DNA of 31,625 bases from SKLM01 sp964450435 (GTDB lineage Bacteria; Chloroflexota; Anaerolineae; B4-G1), in assembly GCA_964450435.1 (NCBI GenBank), contig CAYVCX010000032.1:1-31625 (forward strand). Reading direction: 5' to 3'. The notes under the pieces are model-generated. The model worked only from the letters and a program-made list of their open reading frames with translations, was not told the origin of the DNA and did no database searches. Positions 13,418-21,777 of this stretch are shown piece after piece; position 1 is the stretch's first letter, and each line of letters begins with the position of its first letter. A program made the translations under genes and the position numbers.

Positions 13418-14800
13418 TCAAGATAGCCCGTACTTCTCCAGACGGTAGCGCAACTGATCACGCGAGATAGAGAGGAGCTCAGCTGCCTCAGTTTGGTTGC
13501 CGTGCGTGCGCTCCAGTGCTTCCTCAACAAAGCGACGCTCCAAACTTGTGACCACATTCTCAAGATTCACACCATCAGGCGGAAGATCCGTTCCAGAACC
13601 TATGCCGTGATATCGATCAGGAGGCCCGAACGCATCGCTGAGCTCCGCAGGGAGGTGCGCTGGTTGTATCTCCTCCCCTTCGCAGAGAACCATCGCTCGT
13701 TCGACGACGTTGCGCAGCTCGCGGATGTTGCCTGGCCACGGATAACGTCTCATCAGGCTGAGGGCCTCACTCGATACGCCGCTGACCCTCCTGCCCATAG
13801 CGCGGTTGAACTCGTCGACAAACGCTGCAACGAAGAGTTCAAGGTCCTGTATCCGTTTGCGGAGCGGAGGCAGGTCTATGACCACCACCCGAAGGCGATA
13901 GTAAAGATCTTCTCGGAATGTTCCCTCCTTCGCCGCCTTCTTCAAGTCCCGGTTAGAGGCAGCAATGAACCGCACGTCCACCTTGACGTCACTCGTTCCT
14001 CCGACCCGCCGCAGTATCCTCGTCTCCAACACACGGAGGATCTTGACCTGCATCTTCGGAGCCATTTCACCGATTTCATCCAGGAAGAGCGTGCCCTCGT
14101 CAGCAACCTCGAGCAGGCCCTTCTTACGACGCTTGGCGCCAGTGAAAGCTCCCTCCTCGAAGCCAAACAACTCGCTCTCCAAGAGATCCTCGGGGATGGC
14201 AGCGCAATTGATGACCGTAAACGGCTTCTCGGCTCGAGGGCTCTGGCGATGGATAGCGTGCGCGACAACCTCCTTGCCAGTTCCACTCTCTCCTTGTACC
14301 AGAACTGTCGCCTTCCCTTGAGCCACTTTCTGGACCAACTCGGCTATGCGACGCATCTCGTCGCTCTCGCCAATGATCCAGCCCTTTGGATACCCTCCCG
14401 CCTTTTGCCGCAGGCGTTCAATCTCTCGCTGCATCGCCAGCTCTTTTAGGGCTCTCTTGATGACCAGTTTCAGCTTCGAAGCATCCGACGGCTTATCTAT
14501 GTAGTCATACGCTCCCAGCTTCATCGCCTCCACCGCGCTCGGGACAGCGCTGTATGCGGTCAGAACAATGACGTGTACATTGAGATCCTGACGCTTGATC
14601 CTGCGCAAAACCGTCAGCCCATCCACGTCCGGCAGGCGAAGATCAAGCAGCACAACATCCACCGGCTTTTGCCGCAGCAGAGCCTCGCCCTGTGCCCCAG
14701 TGGCAGCCGACAGCACCTCGTATCCCTCTTCCTCCAAGAGGCTGGTGAAGAAGGACCGAATCATGTCATCATCATCAATTGTCAGAATCGTGGCAGTCAT
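13418..14800 (-). CDS. Sigma-54-dependent NtrC-family response regulator
   Basis: 460 residues in the standard order. The receiver domain (about 5-118) has the acidic pocket DDDD at 9-12, phosphoacceptor D53 in LLDLRLPD and conserved K103. The AAA+ domain has Walker A GESGTGKE (170-177), the sigma-54 contact loop GAFTGA (217-222) and Walker B GTLFLDEIGE. The C-terminal FIS-type helix-turn-helix includes NQTEAAELLSISRDQLRYRL. Phosphorylation normally drives oligomerisation at an enhancer and ATP-dependent opening of sigma-54 promoters. The ATG at 14800 has GAGGAG 8 nt upstream. It lies just upstream of a consensus sigma-54 promoter and downstream of rpoN, so the operon headed by the kinase is its obvious target; the kinase is its probable donor. 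Its own transcription appears to use a housekeeping promoter. Confidence 0.95.
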   Translation of the reverse strand: MTATILTIDDDDMIRSFFTSLLEEEGYEVLSAATGAQGEALLRQKPVDVVLLDLRLPDVDGLTVLRRIKRQDLNVHVIVLTAYSAVPSAVEAMKLGAYDYIDKPSDASKLKLVIKRALKELAMQREIERLRQKAGGYPKGWIIGESDEMRRIAELVQKVAQGKATVLVQGESGTGKEVVAHAIHRQSPRAEKPFTVINCAAIPEDLLESELFGFEEGAFTGAKRRKKGLLEVADEGTLFLDEIGEMAPKMQVKILRVLETRILRRVGGTSDVKVDVRFIAASNRDLKKAAKEGTFREDLYYRLRVVVIDLPPLRKRIQDLELFVAAFVDEFNRAMGRRVSGVSSEALSLMRRYPWPGNIRELRNVVERAMVLCEGEEIQPAHLPAELSDAFGPPDRYHGIGSGTDLPPDGVNLENVVTSLERRFVEEALERTHGNQTEAAELLSISRDQLRYRLEKYGLS

Positions 14801-14851
14801 AACCGCACTCCTCGTGGATTGCGTGCCAAACCTGGCCCCGGTCAGGATCCA

Positions 14852-14880
14852 TTTATAGTGAAACTCCCTTCTATTGTCAA
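14852..14880 (-). promoter_or_regulatory. Housekeeping (sigma-70-type) promoter of the response regulator
   Basis: Minus strand: TTGACA (14875-14880), a 17-bp spacer and TATAAA (14852-14857). The predicted start near 14845 leaves a leader of about 45 nt. It makes regulator expression independent of sigma-54. Confidence 0.8.
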
Positions 14881-14914
14881 ATGCTCACCCGCTCTCGAGT
14901 CACTCGCCAGAATC

Positions 14915-15178
14915 TCACCGGATAAGGCGAGACCGACAATCCCGACCGAACCAGCATAAGGCCGTGGATATAGAGAAGCATGGAAGAGCCAGCAGAGGAT
15001 GACCGGGGCGCGGATACAGCCATCCCGAAGAAAGGGCCACGTTGAGCAGCGCGTCTGCATCGGCTGACACGAGCCACGATGAGGTGTTGGGGCCCTTGAC
15101 CGTCAGGGACTCCGTCAGAATCCCCGCCGCAAGGCACCCCCTGCCATCCAAGCCCGTGCCCTCACAGGCATCCTTCAC
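14915..15178 (-). CDS. Doubtful 87-residue ORF between rpoN and the regulator
   Basis: The 450-bp gap 14801-15250 holds this open frame (GTG start, weak AGGTGA upstream) and the regulator promoter. The first half has high GC at third positions, as real genes here do; the second half does not. I recognise no family. The frame ends before the promoter, so it could be a small or decayed gene, but chance is more likely. The rest of the gap shows nothing else. Confidence 0.2.
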   Translation of the reverse strand: MKDACEGTGLDGRGCLAAGILTESLTVKGPNTSSWLVSADADALLNVALSSGWLYPRPGHPLLALPCFSISTALCWFGRDCRSRLIR

Positions 15179-15250
15179 TCACCTGGCAGCAGCTCTATGT
15201 GTCTCAGTGACGACCCAAGGTCCCGATCCAGAGAAGCAGACCACCAAACC

Positions 15251-16693
15251 CTAGCGGGACAGGCCCTTCCTGTGTCGACGCAGGGAGTATGGGAGAATGC
15301 CCAGAGCATTCCGGTATTTCGCAACCGTCCGACGAGCGAGGTCATAACCGCGCTCAGCCAGCTTCTCAGCTATCTTCCCGTCAGTTAGGGGCTCGCTTTC
15401 TTGATCCACGAGTTCTTGGATCATTCGCTTGACCGGAGCGGCACTATCGAAGAACTTCTCGAGCGGTACGACCTCGCCACAAGGTAGTTGGGCATACTTG
15501 CCGGCCACGGCGCGGCTGACCGTGGACTCGTGCACGTTCATCATCTCGGCTACGCGGGCACGGGTGAGCGGCTTGAGCTGAATCTCGCCGTGGGCCAGGA
15601 AGTCCCGCTGACAGTCGATCAAACAGCTCGTCAGCTCGTAGAGCGTGCGCCAACGCTGCTCGATGCTCCGCACGAACAATCTTGCACGCGACTGAAACTC
15701 CTTCCATTGTTCCCAGCCCCGCTGATCGGTGAGTTGCCCGCCGGCACCGAGCTGATCCAGTGCTCGGCGATACGCAGAGCTGACCCTCAGTGTCCGCCCG
15801 CGCGCCTTCGGCAGTTCAATCTCGTACTGGCCCTCCACGTCAGCGCCACCACGGATAATGACGTCGGGTTGCGGACAGACCACTGAATCCTCAGGAGGCG
15901 AATCACGCAAGTCAACCCAGCACGCGTGGGCAGGGTACGGATTGAGATTGTGCTTGATGAAATCCAGCGCCTCGCACACCTCGTCGACAGTCACGCCGAT
16001 TTCCTCTGCGACGGTCCCCGGAGAGCACCTGCCCAAGAGCTGCCAATGCTCCTCAATCAATTGCTTGACCAGCGGCTGCTCGACGCCTTCCTCTCGCAAA
16101 TACTCAATCTGCACCAGGAGACACTCACGAGCATTCCGCGCAGCGATGCCCACAGGATCCAAGGACTGGACGACCGAGAGGACCTGCTCCACGCACCCGC
16201 GATCCACGCCGGCAGCGGACGCCACCTCGTCCAGGTCGCAGCGGAGAAAGCCTCGGTCATCGAGGCTCTCAACCAGATGCGCAGCAACGGCAGCACCTTC
16301 GGCGGGCAGACTCAGGCGCGCCTGATGCAGTACGTGGTCGCTCAGGGTCGTCCGTGAGCTTAATCGCGAGATTGGATCCTGCCAATCTGCGCCAGCACCA
16401 CGTTCGGACGGGCCATAGTCCCAGGCACGGTCCGGATGGTGAGGAACATCCCATATCTGTTCTCCGTGATCGTCGACCGCACCACACCAGGAACAGAAGC
16501 CATCGGGCATCTCGGAGCCACACCGAGGGCAGCACCGAGCCTCACTCAACTCCAGAGCCGGGTTCTCGGCCAGTTCGTGCGCGATAGCCTGCTCGAGCTC
16601 CAAGGATGAGAACTGCAGCAGTTCGTTCGCGAGCACTAGCTGGGGAGATACCGTCGGCTTCTGGCTGAGCCTCTGCGTGTGTCTCATTGGCAT
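15251..16693 (-). CDS. rpoN: RNA polymerase sigma-54 factor RpoN, with a zinc-ribbon insert
   Basis: Sigma-54 binds -24/-12 promoters and waits for an activating AAA+ ATPase. Region I is recognisable near the start (TQRLSQKPTVSPQL, LLQFSSLELEQAI). A four-cysteine element (CPRCG ... CSWCG, about residues 55-70) follows, unlike the textbook enterobacterial protein. Core-binding and helix-turn-helix parts (SLDPVGIAARNARECLL, LTRARVAEMMNVHESTVSRA) precede the RpoN box ARRTVAKYR near the C-terminus. Length about 480 is normal. The start is uncertain: ATG at 16693 or 16687 fits region I, while the longer frame begins with TTG at 16786 and adds unconserved residues. None has a strong Shine-Dalgarno. 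The regulator gene follows after 450 bp. Confidence 0.94.
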   Translation of the reverse strand: MPMRHTQRLSQKPTVSPQLVLANELLQFSSLELEQAIAHELAENPALELSEARCCPRCGSEMPDGFCSWCGAVDDHGEQIWDVPHHPDRAWDYGPSERGAGADWQDPISRLSSRTTLSDHVLHQARLSLPAEGAAVAAHLVESLDDRGFLRCDLDEVASAAGVDRGCVEQVLSVVQSLDPVGIAARNARECLLVQIEYLREEGVEQPLVKQLIEEHWQLLGRCSPGTVAEEIGVTVDEVCEALDFIKHNLNPYPAHACWVDLRDSPPEDSVVCPQPDVIIRGGADVEGQYEIELPKARGRTLRVSSAYRRALDQLGAGGQLTDQRGWEQWKEFQSRARLFVRSIEQRWRTLYELTSCLIDCQRDFLAHGEIQLKPLTRARVAEMMNVHESTVSRAVAGKYAQLPCGEVVPLEKFFDSAAPVKRMIQELVDQESEPLTDGKIAEKLAERGYDLARRTVAKYRNALGILPYSLRRHRKGLSR

Positions 16694-16846
16694 CTGTCGG
16701 ACCGCACTTCTGCTGGTGAGTCGCTGGACACCAGGATTCCGGCCCCATACGCCTTCCAGTGCGGGCGCGGTGCCGCCACGTTCCAACGGTGTGATCTCAC
16801 ATCTCGTCCAGGATCTCGGTGGGCAGCGTCGCTCTACGCGCTGGCT

Positions 16847-16887
16847 CCTTGGGCGGCCAGAGCGTCAGGACGGGTCACAGCCCAAGG
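16847..16887. repeat. 8-bp inverted repeat with a 25-nt loop between gltX and rpoN
   Basis: CCTTGGGC (16847-16854) and GCCCAAGG (16880-16887) are perfect complements in the 225-bp gap after gltX. No T-run follows on either strand. The long loop makes it a weak hairpin. It may be a regulatory site for rpoN or chance. Confidence 0.25.
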
Positions 16888-16918
16888 CGATGGGCAATCG
16901 CGGGCTGCTCCAACTCCC

Positions 16919-18427
16919 TCAACGGGCATCCCCTAGCTGTCGTATGGCTCTATCGAGACGCTGCAACACCCGTTCCCGGCCGATAGCAGCCATCGTCCCA
17001 AAGAGCGGCGGTGTAGCCTGCTGGTTGGTCGTGGCCCAGCGCAGAGTGCCGAGCAGCTGTCCGACGGTCACTCCCAGCTCTTCAGCTAGATCCCGCAGAT
17101 GCTGCTCGATCCTCCCCGCCTCGAACGGCTCAACCTGAGACAGCAAATCTCGAGCCGCCTGCAGCATTTCGGCGCTATCCTCGGGCTTCATGCCCTTGGG
17201 CACCAATTGCTCAACGGGTGGCGCGTCGATGTCCTGGAACATAAACGCAGTCCACTCAACGACCTCATCCAACCGTTTGAGGCGTTCCTGCACCAGCGAA
17301 GCAGCCAAGCGCAGCCTGGGCCGCATATCCTCCGGGCAGGGGTCCGGCACCAGCCCAGCCTTCTGCCAGAAGGGCAAGAGCCGCTCCATCAGATGCACGT
17401 CCGGGAGGCTGCGGATATAGACGCCATTCATCCAGTTCAGCTTCTTGTAGGAGAACGTCGCAGGGGATGTGCTGACCCGGAACAGATCGAACCGTTGTAT
17501 CAACTCCGCGCGGCTGAAGACCTCCTGCACCTCACCTTCGCCTGGCGCCCAGCCCAGGAGTGCGAGGAAGTTGAATAAGGCCTCCGGGAGGTAACCCTGC
17601 TGGCGAAACTCGCTTACCGCCACAGCCCCATGGCGCTTCGAAAGAGGTTTACCGTCCGGGCCATTGACCAGCGGCAGGTGACAGTAAGTGGGCAACCCCC
17701 ATCGCATCGCCCGGTAGATAAGGATGCGCTTTGGCGTGCTGGAGAGCCATTCGTCGCCCCGGATGACGTGGGTTATTTCCATATGATGATCATCGACCAC
17801 GACAGCCAGATGGTACGTCGGGAAGCCATCGGACTTGAGGAGAATCTGGTCATCGATCAGTGCGTTGTCGAAGCTCACATCTCCGTAGATGGCGTCCCGA
17901 ACCACGGTCTGACCCTCCAGCGGCACCTTGAGACGGATCACGTGTGACTCGCCAGGAGAGACAGGCACCGCGAGGTGACGGCAATGTCGGTCGTACATGA
18001 CGTGCTCGCCCGTGGCCCGCTGGCGTTCTCGCACCCTCTCCAAGCGCTCCCGGGTGCAGTTGCAGCGGTATGCCCAGCCACGCTCGATCAGCTGCTCTGC
18101 AACCCGTCGATACGTCTCCACCTGCTCCGACTGAACATATGGCCCACGGGCGCCACCCACGGCGTACTCGTGGGCATTCTCGACACCTGAATGCTCCAGC
18201 GCCTCGCGGCTCGGTCCTTCGTCCCAATCCATCCCCAGCCACCGCAAGTCATCCATAATCAGCGGAATCGTCTCCGGTTGGTACCGCTCTCGGTCCGTGT
18301 CCTCGATCCGGAGGACGAACTGACCATTATGCTGTCGCGCGAAAAGCCAATTAAAGACAACGGTACGGATGTTGCCAATGTGCGGCTCTCCAGTCGGGCT
18401 CGGGGCAAAGCGAACGCGAACCGACAT
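16919..18427 (-). CDS. gltX: Glutamyl-tRNA synthetase
   Basis: Class I synthetase charging tRNA-Glu with glutamate. 502 residues, normal length. It starts VRVRFAPSPTGEPHIGNIRT, where PHIGN is the HIGH motif, with IEDTDRERY following. The KMSKS-type loop is PLSKRHGAVAV. The C-terminal anticodon-binding helical domain follows. The ATG at 18427 has GGAGAAG upstream. glnS ends 70 bp before it on the same strand, so the two are probably cotranscribed. A dedicated GlnRS next door suggests this enzyme is discriminating (glutamate on tRNA-Glu only), though the sequence alone does not prove that. Confidence 0.97.
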   Translation of the reverse strand: MSVRVRFAPSPTGEPHIGNIRTVVFNWLFARQHNGQFVLRIEDTDRERYQPETIPLIMDDLRWLGMDWDEGPSREALEHSGVENAHEYAVGGARGPYVQSEQVETYRRVAEQLIERGWAYRCNCTRERLERVRERQRATGEHVMYDRHCRHLAVPVSPGESHVIRLKVPLEGQTVVRDAIYGDVSFDNALIDDQILLKSDGFPTYHLAVVVDDHHMEITHVIRGDEWLSSTPKRILIYRAMRWGLPTYCHLPLVNGPDGKPLSKRHGAVAVSEFRQQGYLPEALFNFLALLGWAPGEGEVQEVFSRAELIQRFDLFRVSTSPATFSYKKLNWMNGVYIRSLPDVHLMERLLPFWQKAGLVPDPCPEDMRPRLRLAASLVQERLKRLDEVVEWTAFMFQDIDAPPVEQLVPKGMKPEDSAEMLQAARDLLSQVEPFEAGRIEQHLRDLAEELGVTVGQLLGTLRWATTNQQATPPLFGTMAAIGRERVLQRLDRAIRQLGDAR

Positions 18428-18497
18428 GTTCTTCTCCGTTTGGGGCTGCTGGGGCAGGCCTGGAGTACAGCGCCCGGAGGCGATTCCCAGAACCCCC

Positions 18498-20177
18498 CTA
18501 TCTCTGTTTCATCTTCTCCGCGATCTTGGCCCAGGTGCTGCGCAGGGGCACGGTGCGATTGAAGATCAAGCAATCGCTGGTGGAGTCCGGGTCGACGCAG
18601 ACGTAGCTCTTGCGATAGAACTGGAAGCGATCCCCTGGCTTAGCATCGACCAGGCTCGGCTCGGCCTTCGCCGTGGTCACTTCCAGCGAGTCTGGATTCA
18701 AGAACTCGGTGAAGTGCTTGTCGTCCGGGATATCACCCATGTCGGCCTTGGTGAACAGGCGGTCGTAGAGCCGTACCTCCACGTCTAGCGCGTGCTCAGC
18801 GGAAACCCAGTGCAACGTCCGCACGTACCGTCCGTCCGGAGCTACACCTCCCTTTGTTTCCGGGTCATAGGTACACCGAAGCTCAACGACGTTGCCCTCC
18901 TCATCTTTGATGACGTCCTTGCACGTGATCAAGTATGCCCGTTTGAGCCGCACTTCGCGGTCAGGCGCGAGGCGCTGGAACCGCTTGGGCGGATCTTCGC
19001 GGAAATCATCTCGCTCGATGTAGAGCACCCGAGAAAAGGGCACTCGCCGCTTGCCGGATTCAGGATCCTCCGGGTTGATGTCCACCTCGAAGACATCGGT
19101 TTGACCCTGCGGGTAGTTCTCGATCACGATCTTGAGTGGGTCCATCACAGCCATCACACGAGGCGCATTCTGGTTGAGATCGTCACGGACGAAATGCTCA
19201 AGCATATCGATGTCGATCAGACTGTCAGCTTTCGCCACGCCGATTTCGTCGCAGAACGTGCGGATGGCGGCAGGTGGGTAGCCGCGCCGCCGCATCCCGG
19301 AGATAGTCGGCATCCGAGGATCATCCCAGCCGGCCACGTGGCCGTCCCTAACCAATTCCAGAAGCATCCGCTTGTGCATCACCGTGTGGCTGAGGTGGAG
19401 CCGGGCAAACTCGATCTGCCTCGGATGGTAGATCTCCAGCTGTTCGAGGAACCAATTGTAGAGCGGTCGGTGGTCTGCGAACTCAAGCGAACAGAGAGAG
19501 TGGGTTATCCTCTCAATTGAATCCGACTGGCCGTGCGTCCAGTCGTAGGTGGGGTATATGCACCACTGATCGCCCTGCTTGTAGTGCGTATGATACAGAA
19601 TGCGATACATGATCGGATCACGCATATTCATGTTAGGCGACGACATGTCGATTTTGGCCCGCAGTACTCGCTCGCCTTCCTCAAACTCCCCGGCGCGCAT
19701 ACGTTCGAAGAGGTCAAGATTCTCCTCGACCGAGCGTTCCCGATAAGGGCTCTCCCTTCCCGTGGTCGTGAAGTCACCTCGGTACTCACGAATTTCCTCA
19801 GCGCTGAGGTCGTCGACGTAGGCCTTGCCCTTCTTGACGAGCTCCACCGCCCACGCATAAAGCTGCTCGAAGTAATCGGAGGCGTAAAACATCCGGTCCC
19901 CCCAGTCGAAACCGAGCCACCGCACGTCTCGCTGCTGAGCCTCCACGTATTCCCACTTCTCTTTGGTCGGATCCGTATCGTCCATGCGCAAGTTGCAGAG
20001 CCCGTCGAATTGCTCCGCCACGCCGAAGTTGATACAGATTGCCTTCGCGTGACCAATGTGGAGGTAGCCGTTAGGCTCTGGCGGGAACCGAGTGTGCACT
20101 CGTCCCCCAAACTTACCCTGTTCCACGTCTTCTCTTATGATCTCACGAATGAAATCAGAAGGTTGCTCGCCGCCCAT
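18498..20177 (-). CDS. glnS: Glutaminyl-tRNA synthetase
   Basis: Class I synthetase charging tRNA-Gln directly. 559 residues, typical of bacterial GlnRS. HIGH motif in PPEPNGYLHIGHAKA, then RMDDTDPTKE. The KMSKS equivalent is VMHKRML, and the GlnRS-typical GWDDPRMPTI and RRRGYPPAAIR are present. The C-terminal half carries the beta-barrel anticodon-binding domains. The ATG at 20177 has GGAGGAG upstream. Bacterial GlnRS is held to have come from eukaryotes by transfer. Many bacteria lack it and use GatCAB instead, so its presence is informative for taxonomy. Confidence 0.97.
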   Translation of the reverse strand: MGGEQPSDFIREIIREDVEQGKFGGRVHTRFPPEPNGYLHIGHAKAICINFGVAEQFDGLCNLRMDDTDPTKEKWEYVEAQQRDVRWLGFDWGDRMFYASDYFEQLYAWAVELVKKGKAYVDDLSAEEIREYRGDFTTTGRESPYRERSVEENLDLFERMRAGEFEEGERVLRAKIDMSSPNMNMRDPIMYRILYHTHYKQGDQWCIYPTYDWTHGQSDSIERITHSLCSLEFADHRPLYNWFLEQLEIYHPRQIEFARLHLSHTVMHKRMLLELVRDGHVAGWDDPRMPTISGMRRRGYPPAAIRTFCDEIGVAKADSLIDIDMLEHFVRDDLNQNAPRVMAVMDPLKIVIENYPQGQTDVFEVDINPEDPESGKRRVPFSRVLYIERDDFREDPPKRFQRLAPDREVRLKRAYLITCKDVIKDEEGNVVELRCTYDPETKGGVAPDGRYVRTLHWVSAEHALDVEVRLYDRLFTKADMGDIPDDKHFTEFLNPDSLEVTTAKAEPSLVDAKPGDRFQFYRKSYVCVDPDSTSDCLIFNRTVPLRSTWAKIAEKMKQR

Positions 20178-20182
20178 ACACG

Positions 20183-20305
20183 TTACTCCTCCACGATCAG
20201 GGAAGAAACCAAGCGTCTGCGATGCGATGATCTCAGGCGGTCAGTTTCCCTTAGCTCGACCCGGAGCCGATCCCCGTGAGTGGCAGTATGAGATGCAAGT
20301 TTCAT
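20183..20305 (-). CDS. Possible 40-residue protein between rodA and glnS
   Basis: The ATG at 20305 follows GGGAGAGG. The frame (beginning MKLASHTATHGD, ending SSLIVEE) fills the gap, and its TAA lies inside the Shine-Dalgarno of glnS, an arrangement typical of coupled genes. It is rich in Arg, Ser and Thr with no known domain. It could equally be a translated leader for glnS. Codon content is not convincing enough for a firm call. Confidence 0.35.
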   Translation of the reverse strand: MKLASHTATHGDRLRVELRETDRLRSSHRRRLVSSLIVEE

Positions 20306-20318
20306 GGGCCTCTCCCAC

Positions 20319-21467
20319 TCAAAACTCCAGCTTCCGATGCCGAATCGCCACGTTCTCGCACAACCCAATGCCTACCATCGCGGTCAACAATGCGGCAGGC
20401 CCGTAGCTGACGAAGGGCAACGGCAGGCCCACGACAGGCAGAAGACCCAGATTCATGCCGATGTTAACCACAGCTTGGAACAAGATCATCGCCAGCGTCC
20501 CTGCGACGATCATTCGCCCAAAGGCATCTGAGGCAATAAGAATGATCCGCAGTAGTCGGTAGAACAGTATCAGATAAAGCGCAAACAACAACATAACGCC
20601 TGCAAAACCCAGTTCCTCGGCGGTGACGGCGAAAATGAAGTCTGTGTGGCGCACGGGCAGGTAGCGCAGCTGGCTCTGCGTGCCTTGAGCGAGGCCTTTT
20701 CCCCACAACCCCCCCGACCCGATGGCGATCGAGGCCTGCTGCAGCTGATACGCAACATCAGGATTGCTGTTTGGGTTGATGAACCCAAGCACTCGGTCCT
20801 GCATATACTGGAAGTCCATAGCGTCCATCACCTTCCACATCGGGTACAATGCCCCAAGGCCCGCCAGGACCGTCGCCAGAACATAGATTCCACCAAGGTC
20901 GGACTCAAGGACCATAGCCACCCACATTGCAGCCAGCACTGCCGCCGTCCCCATGTCGGGCTGTTGGAAGACCAACCCGGCCAGCGCAATCATCATCGCC
21001 CCCGAGCCCAGGTAGCTGCTCAGTCCAGCCTCTTCCGATGAATCCGTGGTCAAGCTCGTCTTAGGGGCTCCGAACAGAGGAACAGAGGATGACCGACGCT
21101 TTCGCTGGCGACTCAGGACAGCGCCCACCGAAACCACGAGCAAGTTCATCGCCAGGAACGAAGGTTGGAACCGGATGAAACCAAGATCGAACCATCTGCG
21201 CGCTGTACCAATCTCGCTTCGCCCGAAAACAAGGGCCAAGACCAGCAAGAACACGGCCACAGAGTAGTTCAGCCACCAGAAGTCACCAAGCCAGCGGAAA
21301 TCTCGCGGGAAAACCGCCAGCAGGACGACGAGCCCGACACCGATGGCGCCAAAGACCGCCTGACGCCGCCACAGATCCTGCAAGCGAGGGTCGAGACTCC
21401 CGAGATTAGCGCTGTAGACCATCACCACCCCGAAGATAGTAAGGAGGATGGTGACGAGCAGCAGCAC
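20319..21467 (-). CDS. rodA: Rod shape-determining SEDS glycosyltransferase RodA
   Basis: SEDS-family peptidoglycan polymerase working with a class B PBP in cell elongation. At least 382 residues with about ten hydrophobic segments. Family motifs seen: VMVYSA near the start, NPDVAYQLQQASIAIGSGGLWGKG, FIFAVTAEELGF and the C-terminal NIGMNLGLLPVVGLPLPFVSYG. The conserved RodA beginning (LRFWRHFDYV) is encoded just before the GTG at 21467, so the protein probably starts farther up, perhaps at a CTG at 21494 behind AGGTAGGG. No ATG, GTG or TTG occurs there. RodA rather than FtsW is favoured by the WRHFDY start and the position after minE. It follows minE after a few bases. Confidence 0.93.
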   Translation of the reverse strand: MLLLVTILLTIFGVVMVYSANLGSLDPRLQDLWRRQAVFGAIGVGLVVLLAVFPRDFRWLGDFWWLNYSVAVFLLVLALVFGRSEIGTARRWFDLGFIRFQPSFLAMNLLVVSVGAVLSRQRKRRSSSVPLFGAPKTSLTTDSSEEAGLSSYLGSGAMMIALAGLVFQQPDMGTAAVLAAMWVAMVLESDLGGIYVLATVLAGLGALYPMWKVMDAMDFQYMQDRVLGFINPNSNPDVAYQLQQASIAIGSGGLWGKGLAQGTQSQLRYLPVRHTDFIFAVTAEELGFAGVMLLFALYLILFYRLLRIILIASDAFGRMIVAGTLAMILFQAVVNIGMNLGLLPVVGLPLPFVSYGPAALLTAMVGIGLCENVAIRHRKLEF

Positions 21468-21502
21468 ATAGTCGAAGTGGCGCCAGAACCGCAGCCTGAT
21501 CC

Positions 21503-21772
21503 CTACCTTTCCCTCACATGCCGCCGACTCCCTAGGGGGATGTCGGCCACGAGGCTCGATTCGTGCCCACTCTGCGTGACTGTCACCTGCACACCATCGA
21601 CATCAACGTCTACGTGGCGAGAAATCACGGTGATGATCTCATCCTTCAGTGTCTCCAGCAAGATCGGCGAGATGCCGGCCCGGTCTTGCGTCAGCACGAG
21701 GCGCAGACGGTCCTTGGCGACTCTCCCGCTGGGTGGTTCACGGCGACGAAACAGGCGTTCAAAGAATCCCAT
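21503..21772 (-). CDS. minE: Cell division topological specificity factor MinE
   Basis: MinE stimulates MinD ATPase and drives the Min system that keeps the Z-ring at midcell. 89 residues, normal length. The N-terminal amphipathic membrane-targeting stretch GFFERLFRR is followed by AKDRLRLVLTQDRAGISP, the anti-MinCD helix region, and then a topological specificity domain with LKDEIITVISRHVDVD. The ATG at 21772 has AGGAG 9 nt upstream, located at the end of minD. The longer TTG start at 21781 has worse spacing. Confidence 0.96.
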   Translation of the reverse strand: MGFFERLFRRREPPSGRVAKDRLRLVLTQDRAGISPILLETLKDEIITVISRHVDVDVDGVQVTVTQSGHESSLVADIPLGSRRHVRER

Positions 21773-21777
21773 TCTAG

